Shown here: positions 49,701 to 61,354 of the stretch, in pieces | How the letters are laid out: every line of letters begins with the position of its first letter | Numbering within the stretch: position 1 is the first letter of the stretch | Origin: Sphagnum magellanicum | Taxonomy: Eukaryota; Streptophyta; Sphagnopsida; Sphagnales; Sphagnaceae | NCBI GenBank assembly: GCA_021904315.1 | Contig: CM038924.1 | Span: 16,760,051-16,824,050, forward strand | DNA: 64,000 nucleotides | Direction: 5' to 3' | Made by a program: the position numbers and the translations under genes | The notes under the pieces: generated by a model | Databases searched by the model: none | Told to the model about the DNA's origin: nothing | Seen by the model: the letters and a program-made list of their open reading frames with translations, nothing else

Positions 49701-52457
49701 GAAGACACATGAAGGAGAAGAACAGAGGACAGACCATGCCATACTCTTCAGCATCCCAACTGCACAACACAATACTTCTTCTGGGTTTCCAACCCTTCTG
49801 TACAAGCTCACCCAACTGCTGTCCAACCTGTGCTTACCCAAATTCCCACTGTCAGATCAGTACCCCTATGCCTGTAAGCTGAATGAGGGAGTGGCTCAGT
49901 GCAAAATCTGTAGTGCCTCCCTCTCTCATGGATTACCAGTGAGACATGAGTCCAGTCTTACTGGGACAAAGTGTAACAGAAAGATATAGTACTTGGGACC
50001 CCTCCAAGAACAGGCTCTCAGTTATTCTGGCTTAGCCAACCTCTCCTTTCCTGTGTCTGCATCTTGTCAGTTTCACATGCTGCTCAAAATGACCTTCATG
50101 AAATTGCCAGCACAAGCAAATGACATAGAACTATTATACCAGTAGTATCAATAATCAAACACACATGCTCAAATGAGCTACCCTCAGTGACATGCAAGAT
50201 GTCCAGAGAAGAGTTAGACCTCAAGAAGTGAGGCAGTGCCACTGTTGGGATCCACAGCACCAAAAACCCAAGCATCACGGTGATTTCCTAATATCACATA
50301 CCTGGTGCACAGATATCAAAAACATCAGCTCATGGGATGCAACATATGCTCAGTGTAGTATATTCCATATAATAGTTCTCATTCCAAATGAGTTTTACTC
50401 CCATGCTTTTGTGACTGTTCTCGACAGACACCCACCAAATTGTGCAATTCTTGTTTTTAACATTCCTAAGAGACAACTTACCTTTGTGCATTAGGAAGGA
50501 ATTCCAGCAATCCCCTGCATGCTCATCCTGCAGAAGCTCAATATGTTACCCAATGTAGGCCTTTTTATCAGTAGAAGTGCAGCAGAATACCTATCAGGTT
50601 CCTCTGATCCTTTTATGACAGCAATCACATTGCGGATTCGCGTCACAGTCTGATTGGCCTGCAAAACAAATCCCATCATTGTTCAATTCCTCCAAGTTTA
50701 TTGACGCTTTACTTGGTTAAAGCTCAGGCTACATACATGGTCTGGTCACTACTTCCATTGCCAGTACTCCTTGTAAGGAGAGTACAAAGAAGCCAGTAAA
50801 GACATATGTGCATGCTACACTACCAGCTTAAAAGAGGACAATTAAATCATAGACAGCTTGAGCAATCCATGATCCGTTCTCAGAAGCACAGAACATGATG
50901 AGAAGGAAATGACACCACTCTAAGTAAAGATCAAAAACCAGGCACTCCTCACACAGTGGCTCTCACAAACATTGGACCCAAGAGGAGCAAAGTGGAGGAG
51001 ACAAACTTACACTAAATGAGAGGTTGAGTACTCCAGGTCCTCGTCCAAGTCTATATTGAGGCAAATCCAGTGCACCATGCCACTCAGCTGGTGAGACAGG
51101 ACCACCTAATGATGCCAGTATAGGCTTTGCATCCTCAGCAGAAATGGGCAGTGATGGAATGGTAGGCAGCATTGCTTCAGGGTCTGAGGCTGAAATCCTT
51201 TCTGCTTTGGGAGTACTAGGCCATCCTGGAGTGAGAGGATCTCCCACTCCTCGAGACACAGTTCCCCTCTGAATGCCACTGGGAGGCAGCCATTGACTAT
51301 GTGGGTAAACTTCTTGAGTATAGTTTGCTGCATAATCTTGGGGATCTGAGTAGATTATAGCAGCAACTGCTCCTGCATTGGCTGCATTCTCAACAATGTC
51401 TCCTCGATAGATGGCATGATACCTTGCAAGGACAATGGTGCCTTTGACATCTATCCCCATTGCCGCCAGCTTCTGGAAATCTTCCAATCTCCCATAGTTG
51501 GCATACACTACCTCACCGGTCACATTACCAGAAGGAGCATACCCATGAAATGTTGGTATCACCTTTGGATTCTGACTGTAGAGATCTCCTTCCACAGGTT
51601 CCTCTTTCAGTGACAGCTCAAGGGGTGGCTCCTGTGTGGGGCTGGTCGTAAGGATAAGCGAGCGGTGCAATGGGTAAGAGAGAAGCACATCATAGTCTGT
51701 GTAATGGACTGCAAGGCCATACTCCTGGAATCTCTGGAAGACATAGTCAGCAGTCGCAAAATCTTCAGGAGTGCCTGCCACATGTGGCTCTTTGGTGAGC
51801 TCAAAGAGATGATTTCTTATGCTTGCATTGTTCACAGCTCCCATGAATGCCTTTTGCCATTGCTGCTGCTGCTGCTGAAGAAACAACCACCCAAAGAAAA
51901 ACCCATTTCTTAGCCAACCTCTGAAAACAAATCTGATCCAAGCAACGTGCACAAGCTATAAAAACGTCACTGACTGCAGAGCTGTGCAAACTTCGATCCG
52001 CAAAACTAACAATTTCCAGCTGAGATTTGACAAAGTAATAGCTGCCGACGAACTGACCCAACCAGAATTGCAAACTGGTGAGCCGCAAAAGGTGGTGCTA
52101 CAGTGGAATTGCGGCAGATTTTGTAAGATCTTAAGACACAAGGACGAAGAGGGGAAGGAGAAGAGGATGGGGGGACGGGAATACATTAGCTCCGTTAGCG
52201 CGAGCCCGGGCTGGCATGATGATGTTGAACAGTGTGACGAGCAGCGCCAGGAAGATCGCAGCCAGCAGCAGTAGAAGCCTCCAGTTCATGCGCTTCTTGG
52301 AGAGGGACGGAGGAGCAGGAGTATCGTTGAGCAGAGGTGGTAAGTCCCTTGCGTCGTCGAGCTGCTCTCGACGGTCCTTGCTACAAAACACACACGGTAC
52401 TGCGCGCAGGAACTGACAGTAGTGCGCCGCCGCCAGCCATCCTTTACCCTCCGGCAT
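46794..52457 (-). CDS. AMP1: AMP1-like glutamate carboxypeptidase II (M28 family)
   Basis: Plant GCPII-like proteins (AMP1, VP8, PLA3) are endoplasmic-reticulum membrane proteins that influence meristem size, leaf initiation and miRNA-directed translational repression; their substrate is not settled. Thirteen exons, read from the minus strand: 52457-52185, 51874-51011, 50658-50591, 50301-50220, 49827-49735, 49531-49379, 49170-49096, 48839-48752, 48338-48252, 48032-47944, 47803-47678, 47302-47237, 46997-46794. All phases agree, giving 755 residues. One signal anchor lies at 61-80. The PA domain is in exon 2 ([21 protein letters not shown]-like [19 protein letters not shown]). The M28 zinc ligands are all kept: H409 (GNHRDAW), D419 (VDPNSG), E457 with base E456 (WDAEEYG), D485 (NVDCGVSG), H572 (YHTAYD). 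Spacing of the first four equals human GCPII (H377, D387, E424/E425, D453). The C-terminal exons form the TFR-like dimerisation domain. Confidence 0.92.
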
Positions 52458-52787
52458 TGCTCTTTCTTTCTTTTGATTCTCCTTTGCACTCTCGTTTTGC
52501 ACTGTCGTTCGTTTGTTCTCAATGCTCAAAATTCAGTGCAACAAGCAGATATAAAGAAACGCTTCTTTGTCACTCTCTTCCGTTGACGACGACGCAGTCT
52601 TCGGAATTCCCTCAACAAGAAAGGAATCCACACTCACAGAAGAAATTTTTTTCTTTTGTCACAAAGAAATTGTGGGAGCAAATTACTCACTCACGATTGT
52701 AGCAGCAGAAATCCACCAAAGACAAAACGTCTTCAAGCAAATCCGTCATAAAAACTCTTCAAGCAAATCAACTATAGAAAGAAAGAA

Positions 52788-52790
<3 letters not shown>

Positions 52791-52822
<32 letters not shown>
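52791..52822. repeat. (GA)n microsatellite
   Basis: A pure GA run lies about 340 bp upstream of the carboxypeptidase start codon, in the likely 5' leader or core promoter. Confidence 0.9.
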
Positions 52823-52826
<4 letters not shown>

Positions 52827-53772
52827 ACAGGAAGGCCGGCAACGAGGGAGGGCTATCCTATCCCACAAGCAGTTTTGTTACAGAGAGAAACAGACGCGAC
52901 GAGAAAGCTGCGAGGCATGGGTAACCATCTGCCTGTATTTTTTTCTTTCTTTCTTTCTTTCGCCGATGAGAGAGAAGAGAGGATCGAGGCACACACAGCA
53001 CCAGCAGCAACAGGGGGGCGGGCAGCAGCGGCAACAGCCACCTCACGATTCTCCGATCTCCAAGTGTCCGCATATCAGCGTCATCATTCCCTCTTGCAAG
53101 CGCATCCCGAGATTTGCGTCATCCTCAAAAAATTCCCCTTTAAAGTGCGAACAATTCTCCTTTTTCTGCGAACGCGCAGGCGCAATCCAGGTTCGAATCC
53201 AATGGAAAAGAAGGAAAGGGCAAAGCAGCACCGTTATTACGCGTCCGGCGGCGGCGGCTATCAGAAGAATCGGATTGCTGCACAGTTCTGCAGAGATTCG
53301 TTCGTTGTTGTACTCCCATCAAAAGTGCTCCAGCAGCAGTACTGCAGCACAGCATCGTACACACGTACTTGGCGCTCTTTTTGTTTCCAGTTGCCTCATG
53401 CTTCTTGTGTGTTCTCTAGATATTGCGATCCGGCCAGCCGCAACAGGAGTGTCCTGCTCGTCCGAGGAAATCGCCTCCCTCGATCTGATCAGTCGAAGCA
53501 TGTCTGGCGTTAGGAACTTTCTCTCTGGATCTCGATCGATCGATCGATTCACAGACTTGCGCTATGTGTAACGCTCATCGGCTCTCCGTCACGGAACGAT
53601 AGGCGTGCCGCCAACAGAATCCTGTTCTCCAGAGCCAAGAATCCAGAAGAAGGAAGGCGACAGGACAGGAATGAGGAGAATCTGCTTCGCCGAGCAGCTC
53701 CTTTGGCTGCTGTTCATATTATTGCATCAGAACAAGTCGAGGTTCGTTTTTTTGGCAAGAAAAATGGAATGT

Positions 53773-53775
<3 letters not shown>

Positions 53776-53811
<36 letters not shown>
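53776..53811. repeat. (GA)n microsatellite
   Basis: A pure GA run in the spacer. It makes the overlapping open frames encode Arg-Glu repeats, which is an argument against those frames being genes. Confidence 0.9.
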
Positions 53812-53814
<3 letters not shown>

Positions 53815-54429
53815 CTGTAAATGAAGATTGTCCTGTGGCTGTGTGTCATGCTGTGATCGAGCAGCTACAGATTTCTCCTCAAGCAAAAAGAGGAGAAACA
53901 CTTAGGAGGAAGTGCATCTTTGTATCATCGCCTCAAGTTTGTTGTAAGCATTCTCTCGATCGTGGAGGAAACTGCGTACTTACAAATTTTCTTGCTTGTT
54001 TCGATCATCGTGTCTTTATGAAGAATTCTTCCCTGGCTGATGAAGCTTGGTTGTGGATCTCTCTGGTCACAGATGAAATTAAGGAATCCTGATTCGAAGC
54101 AGAAGAAGAAACACATAGCAGCGGACTCTGGCTTGATGCTTGGAGAGGAAAAACGCACGGAGAGACGCACAGCCATGCTGCAATTGAGATGTTTGCACTT
54201 GGAATGGGAAGACCAACAGGAGAATGAAGTTATGCTTGATAATCTGAGAATCGGCAAGAAAGCTTTTCCATCAACTGCACTGCGACAACAAGAATGCGAT
54301 GAGTCCGACCAAACAGGTACGATTTCTTAAGAGATCACCACTTTTGTCTCTTGAGTGCTTGCCAACTTAATGACCAATTCTCCTCGTCGCTTCGTCTGAA
54401 AATGTGACAGGAACTGAGAGGACACATAT

Positions 54430-54935
54430 TTCAGAGCTGTGTTTGTTGTAGAGATTTCTCATGGGAAATGGTTGTTTGTGGAGATCGCTTTGAGATTCCT
54501 CTGCAGTCTCTCTCTAAGTGTTGTTGTTGAGGAGATTTCTCTATGGTCTCAATGTTTATTTGTGGAGATTGCTTAGAGATTGCTCTGCAGTCTCCCCCAA
54601 CGTGTTGTTATTGTGGAGATCTTCTCTCTGCAGTCTCCTAGATAAAATTGTTGTGGATATCTCTTTGCAATCTCATAGATGTTTGCCGCGGAGATAATCC
54701 CTCAGATTTCTCTGCAGCCGGTAGACATGTTTGCCATGGCAATTCCTCTCCAATCTCATGGAAATGTTTGTTGTGAAGATCTTCTCTCTGCAGTCTCATA
54801 GATATCCTTGTTGTGGATCTAATTCTTTGCAATCTCATAGAAATGTTTGCTGTGGAGATTTAACTGTAGCCTCATAGGTATGTTCATTGTGGAGGTTTCT
54901 GTGCAATCTCATAGAAATATTTGTTTTGGAGAGAG
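54430..54935. repeat. Degenerate minisatellite, about 10 units of ~50 bp
   Basis: The unit is roughly 'tgttgtggagatttctctgc' followed by 'agtctcatagaaatgttt'. Copies vary in length and sequence ('gcagtctc', 'caatctcatag' and 'tgttgtgga' recur throughout). It ends about 240 bp beyond the receptor's stop codon, on its 3' side. Confidence 0.85.
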
Positions 54936-55177
54936 CTCACTCTTGGTGACTGTATCCTTTCTTATTTTTATTGTAGATTGTATCCTTTTGTTATTGGTGA
55001 ATATTACAATAATACAGAAAAGAAATCTGTGGAGTGAGATTGTGGTGTTGCAAAATGCCACATCCACAGAGACATATCTGCTAATAATGTACAAAAGTGT
55101 TTATCTCTTGACAATGATCATCATGCAACAGAGTGCAAAGCTTAAGTCTTTGTGTAAATTACAGGGAGGGGATCCAT

Positions 55178-58100
55178 TCACAAAGGAGTTGAAGGTTCGT
55201 GGTCTCTGTTGGAGTACAGTTGTGACTGCGGTTGCTGTAAAGATGGAGGAAGTTGCAGAGTGAATTCTATGCTGTTTGGTGTATCTGCTGAGGAGTTTGT
55301 CATGGTTTGTGTTGTTGAATCATAACCACCACATTTGTTTCTTTTGCCCATCTCCAGGAACTTTTTCATTTCAGTTTTCAGAAGACTCAAGTTGATGGGC
55401 TTCATGAGGACATAATCCATGCCTACTTCAAAGCATCGCTCCCGTGTTTTTGAGTCGGAGTTTGCTGTAAGTGCCGCAATGATGGGTCTTTCAAACTTGC
55501 TCCACTTCTCGACTATCTCCCTTGCAACAGCAAAGCCATCCATCTGCAAGAAGAAACACCTCAAAATTGTCACTCAGTCAAGTTGGTGAAGAGAACACTT
55601 CCTCCAAAAGAAATACCTCAGCATTCAAGATAGAACAAGTTATGTGACTGCTAGGTACAAATGGTGAGCTATATCAACGAACTTTGAACTCTTCAGCGTA
55701 CTTTGGAATGAGTGATATTGTTTGTCATCTTTTGCACTTAGAGAGAGAGAGAGAAAAAGAGAGAGCAAGTATTTGACAGTTCTATTGCTTACTGCAATCT
55801 GCTCCTTGTCTCTAAACAAAGACGCGCATACAAGAATGGTATAGTACAAAATTGTGACCTCAGAAATGCTAGACCTACCTCAGGCATGCAAAGGTCTAAG
55901 AGAATGATCTGAAATGCAGAAGCTCCATTCTCAATGAGAATATCCAAGCATTTTTGACCAGAGTCAACGACAGTTGGAATACATCCAATGCTGTCAAGCA
56001 GTCGCCTGGTTACAATACGATTTACAGAGTTGTCATCCACAACCATCACCTGTCCCATCCGATCATGACACAGTTATCCATATGCAGACGACACAAGCAA
56101 ATGGAAATCCTCTTTGAAGCCATGGTAGTAAACTACCAATGTAAACAAAAGCCAATCAGGACATGCCAGTTTTGTAAGGTTTGTTGAGATCCCCTCACCT
56201 GGATGTTCTTCATAGTGGATGGAGAGACAGCTCTTTTTGGCGTCACTGGAACGTCTGTGGGTTCACAGTAAATGCCAATGCACAGGTACAATTTGCAAGT
56301 GGTTCCTTTACCAAGCCCCTCACTCTCCAAACATATCCTTCCTCCCATTAGCTGTGTCATTAAACAACAGATTATCAGGCCTCCCATCAGGAGCAGGAAA
56401 AGCTTGGCGCTCTAGTCCTTATCTTCCAGTGAAATGTTGTCTTAATGCTGAAGAGTGTGATGGAGCCACAATGGGTGTAGGTAGTATGTTGTGGATTTAG
56501 TAGTACCTGTACAAACTTCTTGGAGATAGCAAGGCCCAAACCTGTGCCTCCAAAGTTACGAGTCGTGCTGCTATCAGCCTGAACAAATTTGTTGAATAAG
56601 CGAGGCATGTCCATGGGTTTAATGCCAATGCCAGTGTCTTGCACATCAATGTGTAGGTACCTGTACTCCAGCGTCATGTTTGGAACTGACTGGCACTTGG
56701 TATGTGCAGATCCTGCAGCTGCTCGAAAGTCAGTTGTCGTGCCCAGATACACTGACAGCTTCACTTCTCCTTCCAGTGTGAACTTGATTGCATTCCCAAT
56801 CTGTCCAAACCCCCAATCTATCCACACAATTCATGATATTGTACATGAGATCTCACTGCAACTTTCTGGAGCAACTTTGCAATTTCATTACTTGTGTTGC
56901 AAGAGAGACAAATCAGAGATACATGTGTGCAGATCAATATTCAGGCTCCCTTGCTGTGAATCAATTTGTGCAGAACCTCATCTCTCTTCCGTTCTTTTAT
57001 GTACCATTCTATTCTCAGCCCTGACCAGATCAGATGAACATTTATACCACATTGAGCAAAATTTGGACAATGCGATTCCTGTCACCAAAAGCATTGATTG
57101 GCAGTTCTGGTGGTATGGACATGGTGAATGCAAGCTGCTTGTTGATGGCCAGTGGTTGTATGATGCTTTCAACTTCTCGCAGCAAAGTATGGAGGTCAAA
57201 AGCTCGCACATCCAAAGAGAGGCCACCACTTTCAAGCCGAGAGAAGTCAAGGATATCGTTTATCAATGATGATAGTAGACTACTGCTTTTACCCATTGTT
57301 TCAACCATAGCCTTCTGGTCAGCTGTCAAGTTAGTTTGCAACAGAATGGAGGCAAGAGCTATGAGAGCATGCATTGGTGTCCGCATCTCATGGTTCATAA
57401 TCGCAAGGAAGTCATTGCGGGCTGCAACAGCTTCTTCAGCCTCCATTCTAGCAGTTTCAAGTGCACGGTTCTGAGACATTAGTTGGTCCTGTGCATGCAT
57501 CGACTCCTCCAACACTGTTGCATGTGACAGGGCCACTGCAACCTTCAAACGCACAAAATTCAGGTATCACACACAGTGATGAACTTGCACGTATGTCTCT
57601 TTACAACCCAGAAGGTGAAAGTTGTCAGAAGAAGGATGTCATGCCTGCCTACATGTATGATGAATCTCTTGCCTAAAACCATTGCAGCTAACTACCATTG
57701 CAATCACACTGCAGGCACTTCCAACAATGTTTGGTTTGATGAAACGAGAAGGGCGGAAGACACACCTGGTCAGCAACTGCAGTGACCAGATCAATTTCAT
57801 GACCATGCCATCTCTTTCCAGGATCATTTTGAAGTGCAAGAACTAGCAAGGCATATGAAGAACTAACAATAGCACTTTGGTTGTTACCGCTCCCAATCTC
57901 CACACCATTATCCTTGAAGTACGATGTCCTCATGTAGGGCAGCCGTACGGCAACAACTCGGTCCTTCTGAAAGCAATCTCCAAGATCTCTGTGGCAGCTG
58001 TGCTTTGTGAGGGTTGAGTCCATTGGAACAAGCATTGCTCCTTGGGTGTTGAAAATCTGCACAAGAGACATAACAGCTCTGTGCCTCAGGTTGTGAGTTC

Positions 58101-59785
58101 CTAATGCACATGCATGCATGTTGTAAAATCTGCAGACAGTGTGCTAGACTGCAACTACTTGATTCATTCGACGACGTAGATCGAGGAGGAGAAGAGGGGT
58201 TGTGGAACTGAGACAGCAAATCTTGGAATTTGGGTGAAGTGGATCATACTTTCTGAAGGTTTTCATCGGTGATTGGAATGGAGATTGGGACAGGATTATG
58301 ATTATCCTCAAGTGCATGAGTGAGCTCCATAGTCTCACCATCAGCACTGGGCATCCAGATGTTGCAGCTTTCCAGTGTAAGTGTATGTGCCAACTCCACG
58401 AGAGTGGTCTTCAAAATGGTATCTCGGTTGAGTGTGCTCCTGATCTCGTGTGTTAACATTCGCACATGACTTCCTGTTTCTTCCTTCTTTTTCATAACTA
58501 CTACCTCCTTATCGAGCTCTGCAGTCTAGGCAGACAGCACACACAATCAATGTTACAGCTCTTTAGAAAACAAAATCATTGGCATAAAAGATGCACCAGT
58601 TTTGGTGCAGTGCACAGATTCTGGAGAGAAAAAAGAGGAGGATTTGCAATCGTCATCAAAACTTACCTTGATAGCCAACAATATCTCCCGCTTCTTGACT
58701 GATAAAACTTCAGGAATGACCCAGCTGAGAGTGATTGCTGTTGCACATGATACAAAAGCAGTTGTCACTTTGAAGAATGTCATAGTTGCAAATGCCAAAG
58801 CTGAAGTAGAACCAAGAGTCCACAGACTGATAAGATGTGTCAGTCCACAGAGAACAATGAAGGCACCAAACTGTGCCACAATCCACTTGTAGGGAAACAC
58901 CTGCACCAATTAACTGCCATCAATTTTTTGTCTGCAACATCTCTCTGGTGTAGCAACATAGTTCTGATGCACTGTTGGCTCTACACGTAGGCTCCTACCT
59001 TAATCTGTTGAATGATTTGACTGTCAGCGAAATGCTCATTCTCTTGCTGTTTGCTGACATCATTGCCAAGCAAGGAGCTGCAATCCTAGTTTTCACAAGC
59101 TGCTTGGGAAAACTAGGATCACAGCTCATTACTTGCCTCACCTCAAGAAGCAGGCAATTGAAACATGGGATTTCTTCCATATGTTTTAGACAAAAGAAGA
59201 GTTAGCAATGGGCACCTGTGCCTTGTATATGAAAAAGAGGAGCTCGATTGGGATGGAGAAGTAGGCAAGAGCAATGAGCACATCAGAGGCAAGTTGCCAA
59301 TGTGCCATTTGCACATAATTGTGGATCTGAGGATGAGCTGCCAGGCAGTTGCGACAATTGTTTGAAATCTCGAACACAAGAGATGTGCAAGGCTCTGTGC
59401 AATATTTGGACATGCTCCTTGAAGACGGATCCACAAGCTGTTGCTTTGGATCAGACATCATCAAATCCTTGAGAAGAAGCATTTCTTCTTCTGGAAAGAA
59501 CTGCCTCCTCATCACTACTGCTGCCACACCAATTGTCTGTTGCGAGAAGAAGAAACAGATGCTGCTGTACAAGACAAATGTCCAAAGCTTGAGCAGCATT
59601 TTGTCCATTGCTGTTGCACAACCACAAAATGCTAGCTCCTCATCACATATTTGCAAACAAAAGAGATCGCTCAAAATCCTGTGTGCAATAACTCCTTTCT
59701 CCTCTGCAGCAATTCTTGGAAACACAAGCGTGCGAGGTCCAAATTTCAGATTCTCGAGCAAAAGACGAACACGTTGAAAAGACAT
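55178..59785 (-). CDS. ETR: Ethylene receptor, ETR type with receiver domain
   Basis: Ethylene receptors sit in the ER membrane, bind ethylene through copper and act through CTR1. Nine exons from the minus strand: 59785-59216, 58900-58667, 58525-58250, 58056-57766, 57542-57048, 56800-56507, 56351-56199, 56049-55879, 55543-55178. All phases agree, giving 949 residues. A second ATG at 59608 (residue 60, [20 protein letters not shown]) starts a signal-like segment and may be the true start (890 residues). Binding domain: disulfide pair C144/C147, D168 and Y175 ([20 protein letters not shown]), copper ligands C208 and H212 (VLCGLTHLI). A GAF domain spans about 250-457. The kinase is canonical: H508 in [20 protein letters not shown] box [40 protein letters not shown]. 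Receiver 772-925: DD776-777, D823 (LLDLCMPE), T854, K876 (MKPI). The extra N-terminal hydrophobic segment recalls subfamily II (ETR2/EIN4), the intact kinase subfamily I. Confidence 0.93.
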
Positions 59786-61354
59786 TGCACAGAGACAGAG
59801 AGAGAGATAGACAGGGACAGAGAAATTTGCATCTGCCTGTACTTCGATTCTTCATTTTCCAACACACGGCGGAAAGTGAGGTGCAACATGTGCGGAAGAA
59901 AATATCTCCCTTTCTCTTCTCGCATCCGCTCCATCTCCGCATCTCCCGCGCACGCTTCCGCGACTGTTTTTATTGTGAAACAGGTGAGAGGAAATCCGGC
60001 CTGCAGCACAACCGTTACAACACGCTGTTGTTGTTCTCGGCATTCCTACCCCCCATGACCGGATTCCACCTACCTACTAGCTACCGATTGTCATGAATCT
60101 TGCAATAGGAAACCAACAACACCAACAACAAAAAAACCAACACCCCTCTGCCGCTGTGCTGTGCTATGCTATGCTTGGGTTTGCTTGCAAACCCGCAATC
60201 CTAACCTCCAGATCTTCAAACCCTAAGCGCACGCAAAGGCACACAATCTCGCACAATTTGGGACAGAAAGAGACACGGGATTATGTCCGAAAGACGAAGC
60301 GTACCTCCTAATCTCCAATAACAACAGCATTTCACGAATTCGCGGAAATTCGAAATCCAATTGCTCTCGCCAAGAATCGATTGTCATTGTCGTCGCTTTG
60401 ATTCTGTTTTGCAACAGCAACAGGAACAGCAGCAGCAGCAGCAAGACCAGCCGCAGGCAGGAGCATCCTCATCATCTTTTCATGAAGCCGTGAGTGCAAA
60501 ACGCATGAAACTAGTGCAAATGAAGAGAAGGAGCAACGCATTTGCCTCCTCTTCCTCTGTTTTGCGCATTTGCGCTTCTTCCGTCATGTCTTATATCATG
60601 TCTCCTAGTTCTTGCAACACGACAACTGCATGTGGATGACAACTCTACAGCCTGTTGATGCATGCAAGCAAGCAAGCCCTAAGGAAGAAGAAGAAGGAAG
60701 GAAGGAGGAAGAAGAGCAGTGGAGGCGATGGATCGAGCAGCCAAGGAGCTTGCAAAACCTGGTACCAATACAACTACTGCCGGTGCATTGCAGCTGCATA
60801 TCATCCTCGTCTTCGTCCTCCATCGTCTTCATTGTTTGTGCACAAATGCAGCACCTCCTTGAGCTTCTTCTTCGTTCGTCTATTTGCAGGTGTGTTTTTT
60901 GTTGCTGCTTCCAAGTCTGTTGGCTGGTTGTAATAATAATGCTGCAAGAAAGCTCTCTCCATTTCATTTCGGGGCTGTGGACACGATGATGGTGATCAGG
61001 ATGAGGAGGAGGCTGTTGTAGATCGGCTTCTCCGGAACTCGGTTCACAAACAGAAAGAAAGAAAGAGGTCGGAGGATTCTTGGAGTTTCTTCCTGGAATT
61101 GTTGTTGCTTCCACACGGCAGTCTTGATGATCTTCTCTTCTTCTCCTTCTTCTTCCTCTTCTTGTTTTTGGTCGTTTCATTTGCCCTCTTCTTCTTCGCA
61201 TTCTTTCATCGCTTCTGTGTGGGGATGTAGACGATCGGATTGTTGCGTTGAAGCTTTGGAGTTTGGCAAGGGAATGGATAGGACGTAGAGCAACAGAATC
61301 ATCAGAAGAGAGTGTGTTTTTGGGGGATAGCAAGAAAGAAAGAGCAAAGAGAAA
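59786..61354. promoter_or_regulatory. Bidirectional intergenic promoter region
   Basis: The receptor gene (minus) and the Cys-rich gene (plus) diverge from this 1.57-kb stretch, so it should contain both promoters and 5' leaders. It has GA/CT-rich tracts next to the receptor start (59790-59830), CAG/CAA tracts near 60405-60445 and long GAA/CTT tracts at 60680-60720 and 61130-61200. The large minus-strand open frame at 60605-61708 overlaps the first exon of the Cys-rich gene antisense and is Ser/Arg-rich; I treat it as a shadow. Confidence 0.55.

Larger units (their letters stand above)
52458..55177. other. Intergenic region between AMP1-like and ETR genes
   Basis: The left part (52.46-54.3 kb) is probably promoter and long 5' leader of the minus-strand carboxypeptidase gene. 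It is rich in (GA)n tracts (52791-52822, 53776-53811) and CAG/CAA words. Several long open frames (for example 52567-53571 plus) are Ser/Arg/Gln-rich without a domain and run through GA repeats, so I do not call them genes. The right part holds a degenerate minisatellite (54430-54935) and the likely 3' untranslated region of the receptor gene. Confidence 0.5.

Noticed and set aside
53185-53205. tRNA T-arm-like word GGTTCGAATCC
   Set aside because: The flanking bases do not form a five-pair T stem, and no matching D arm, anticodon arm or acceptor stem was found.
52567-53571. 334-codon open frame on the plus strand
   Set aside because: It passes through a (GA)n run, giving Arg-Glu repeats, and starts with a non-ATG codon. 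It is rich in Ser/Arg/Gln without a domain and lies in the likely leader of the minus-strand carboxypeptidase gene.
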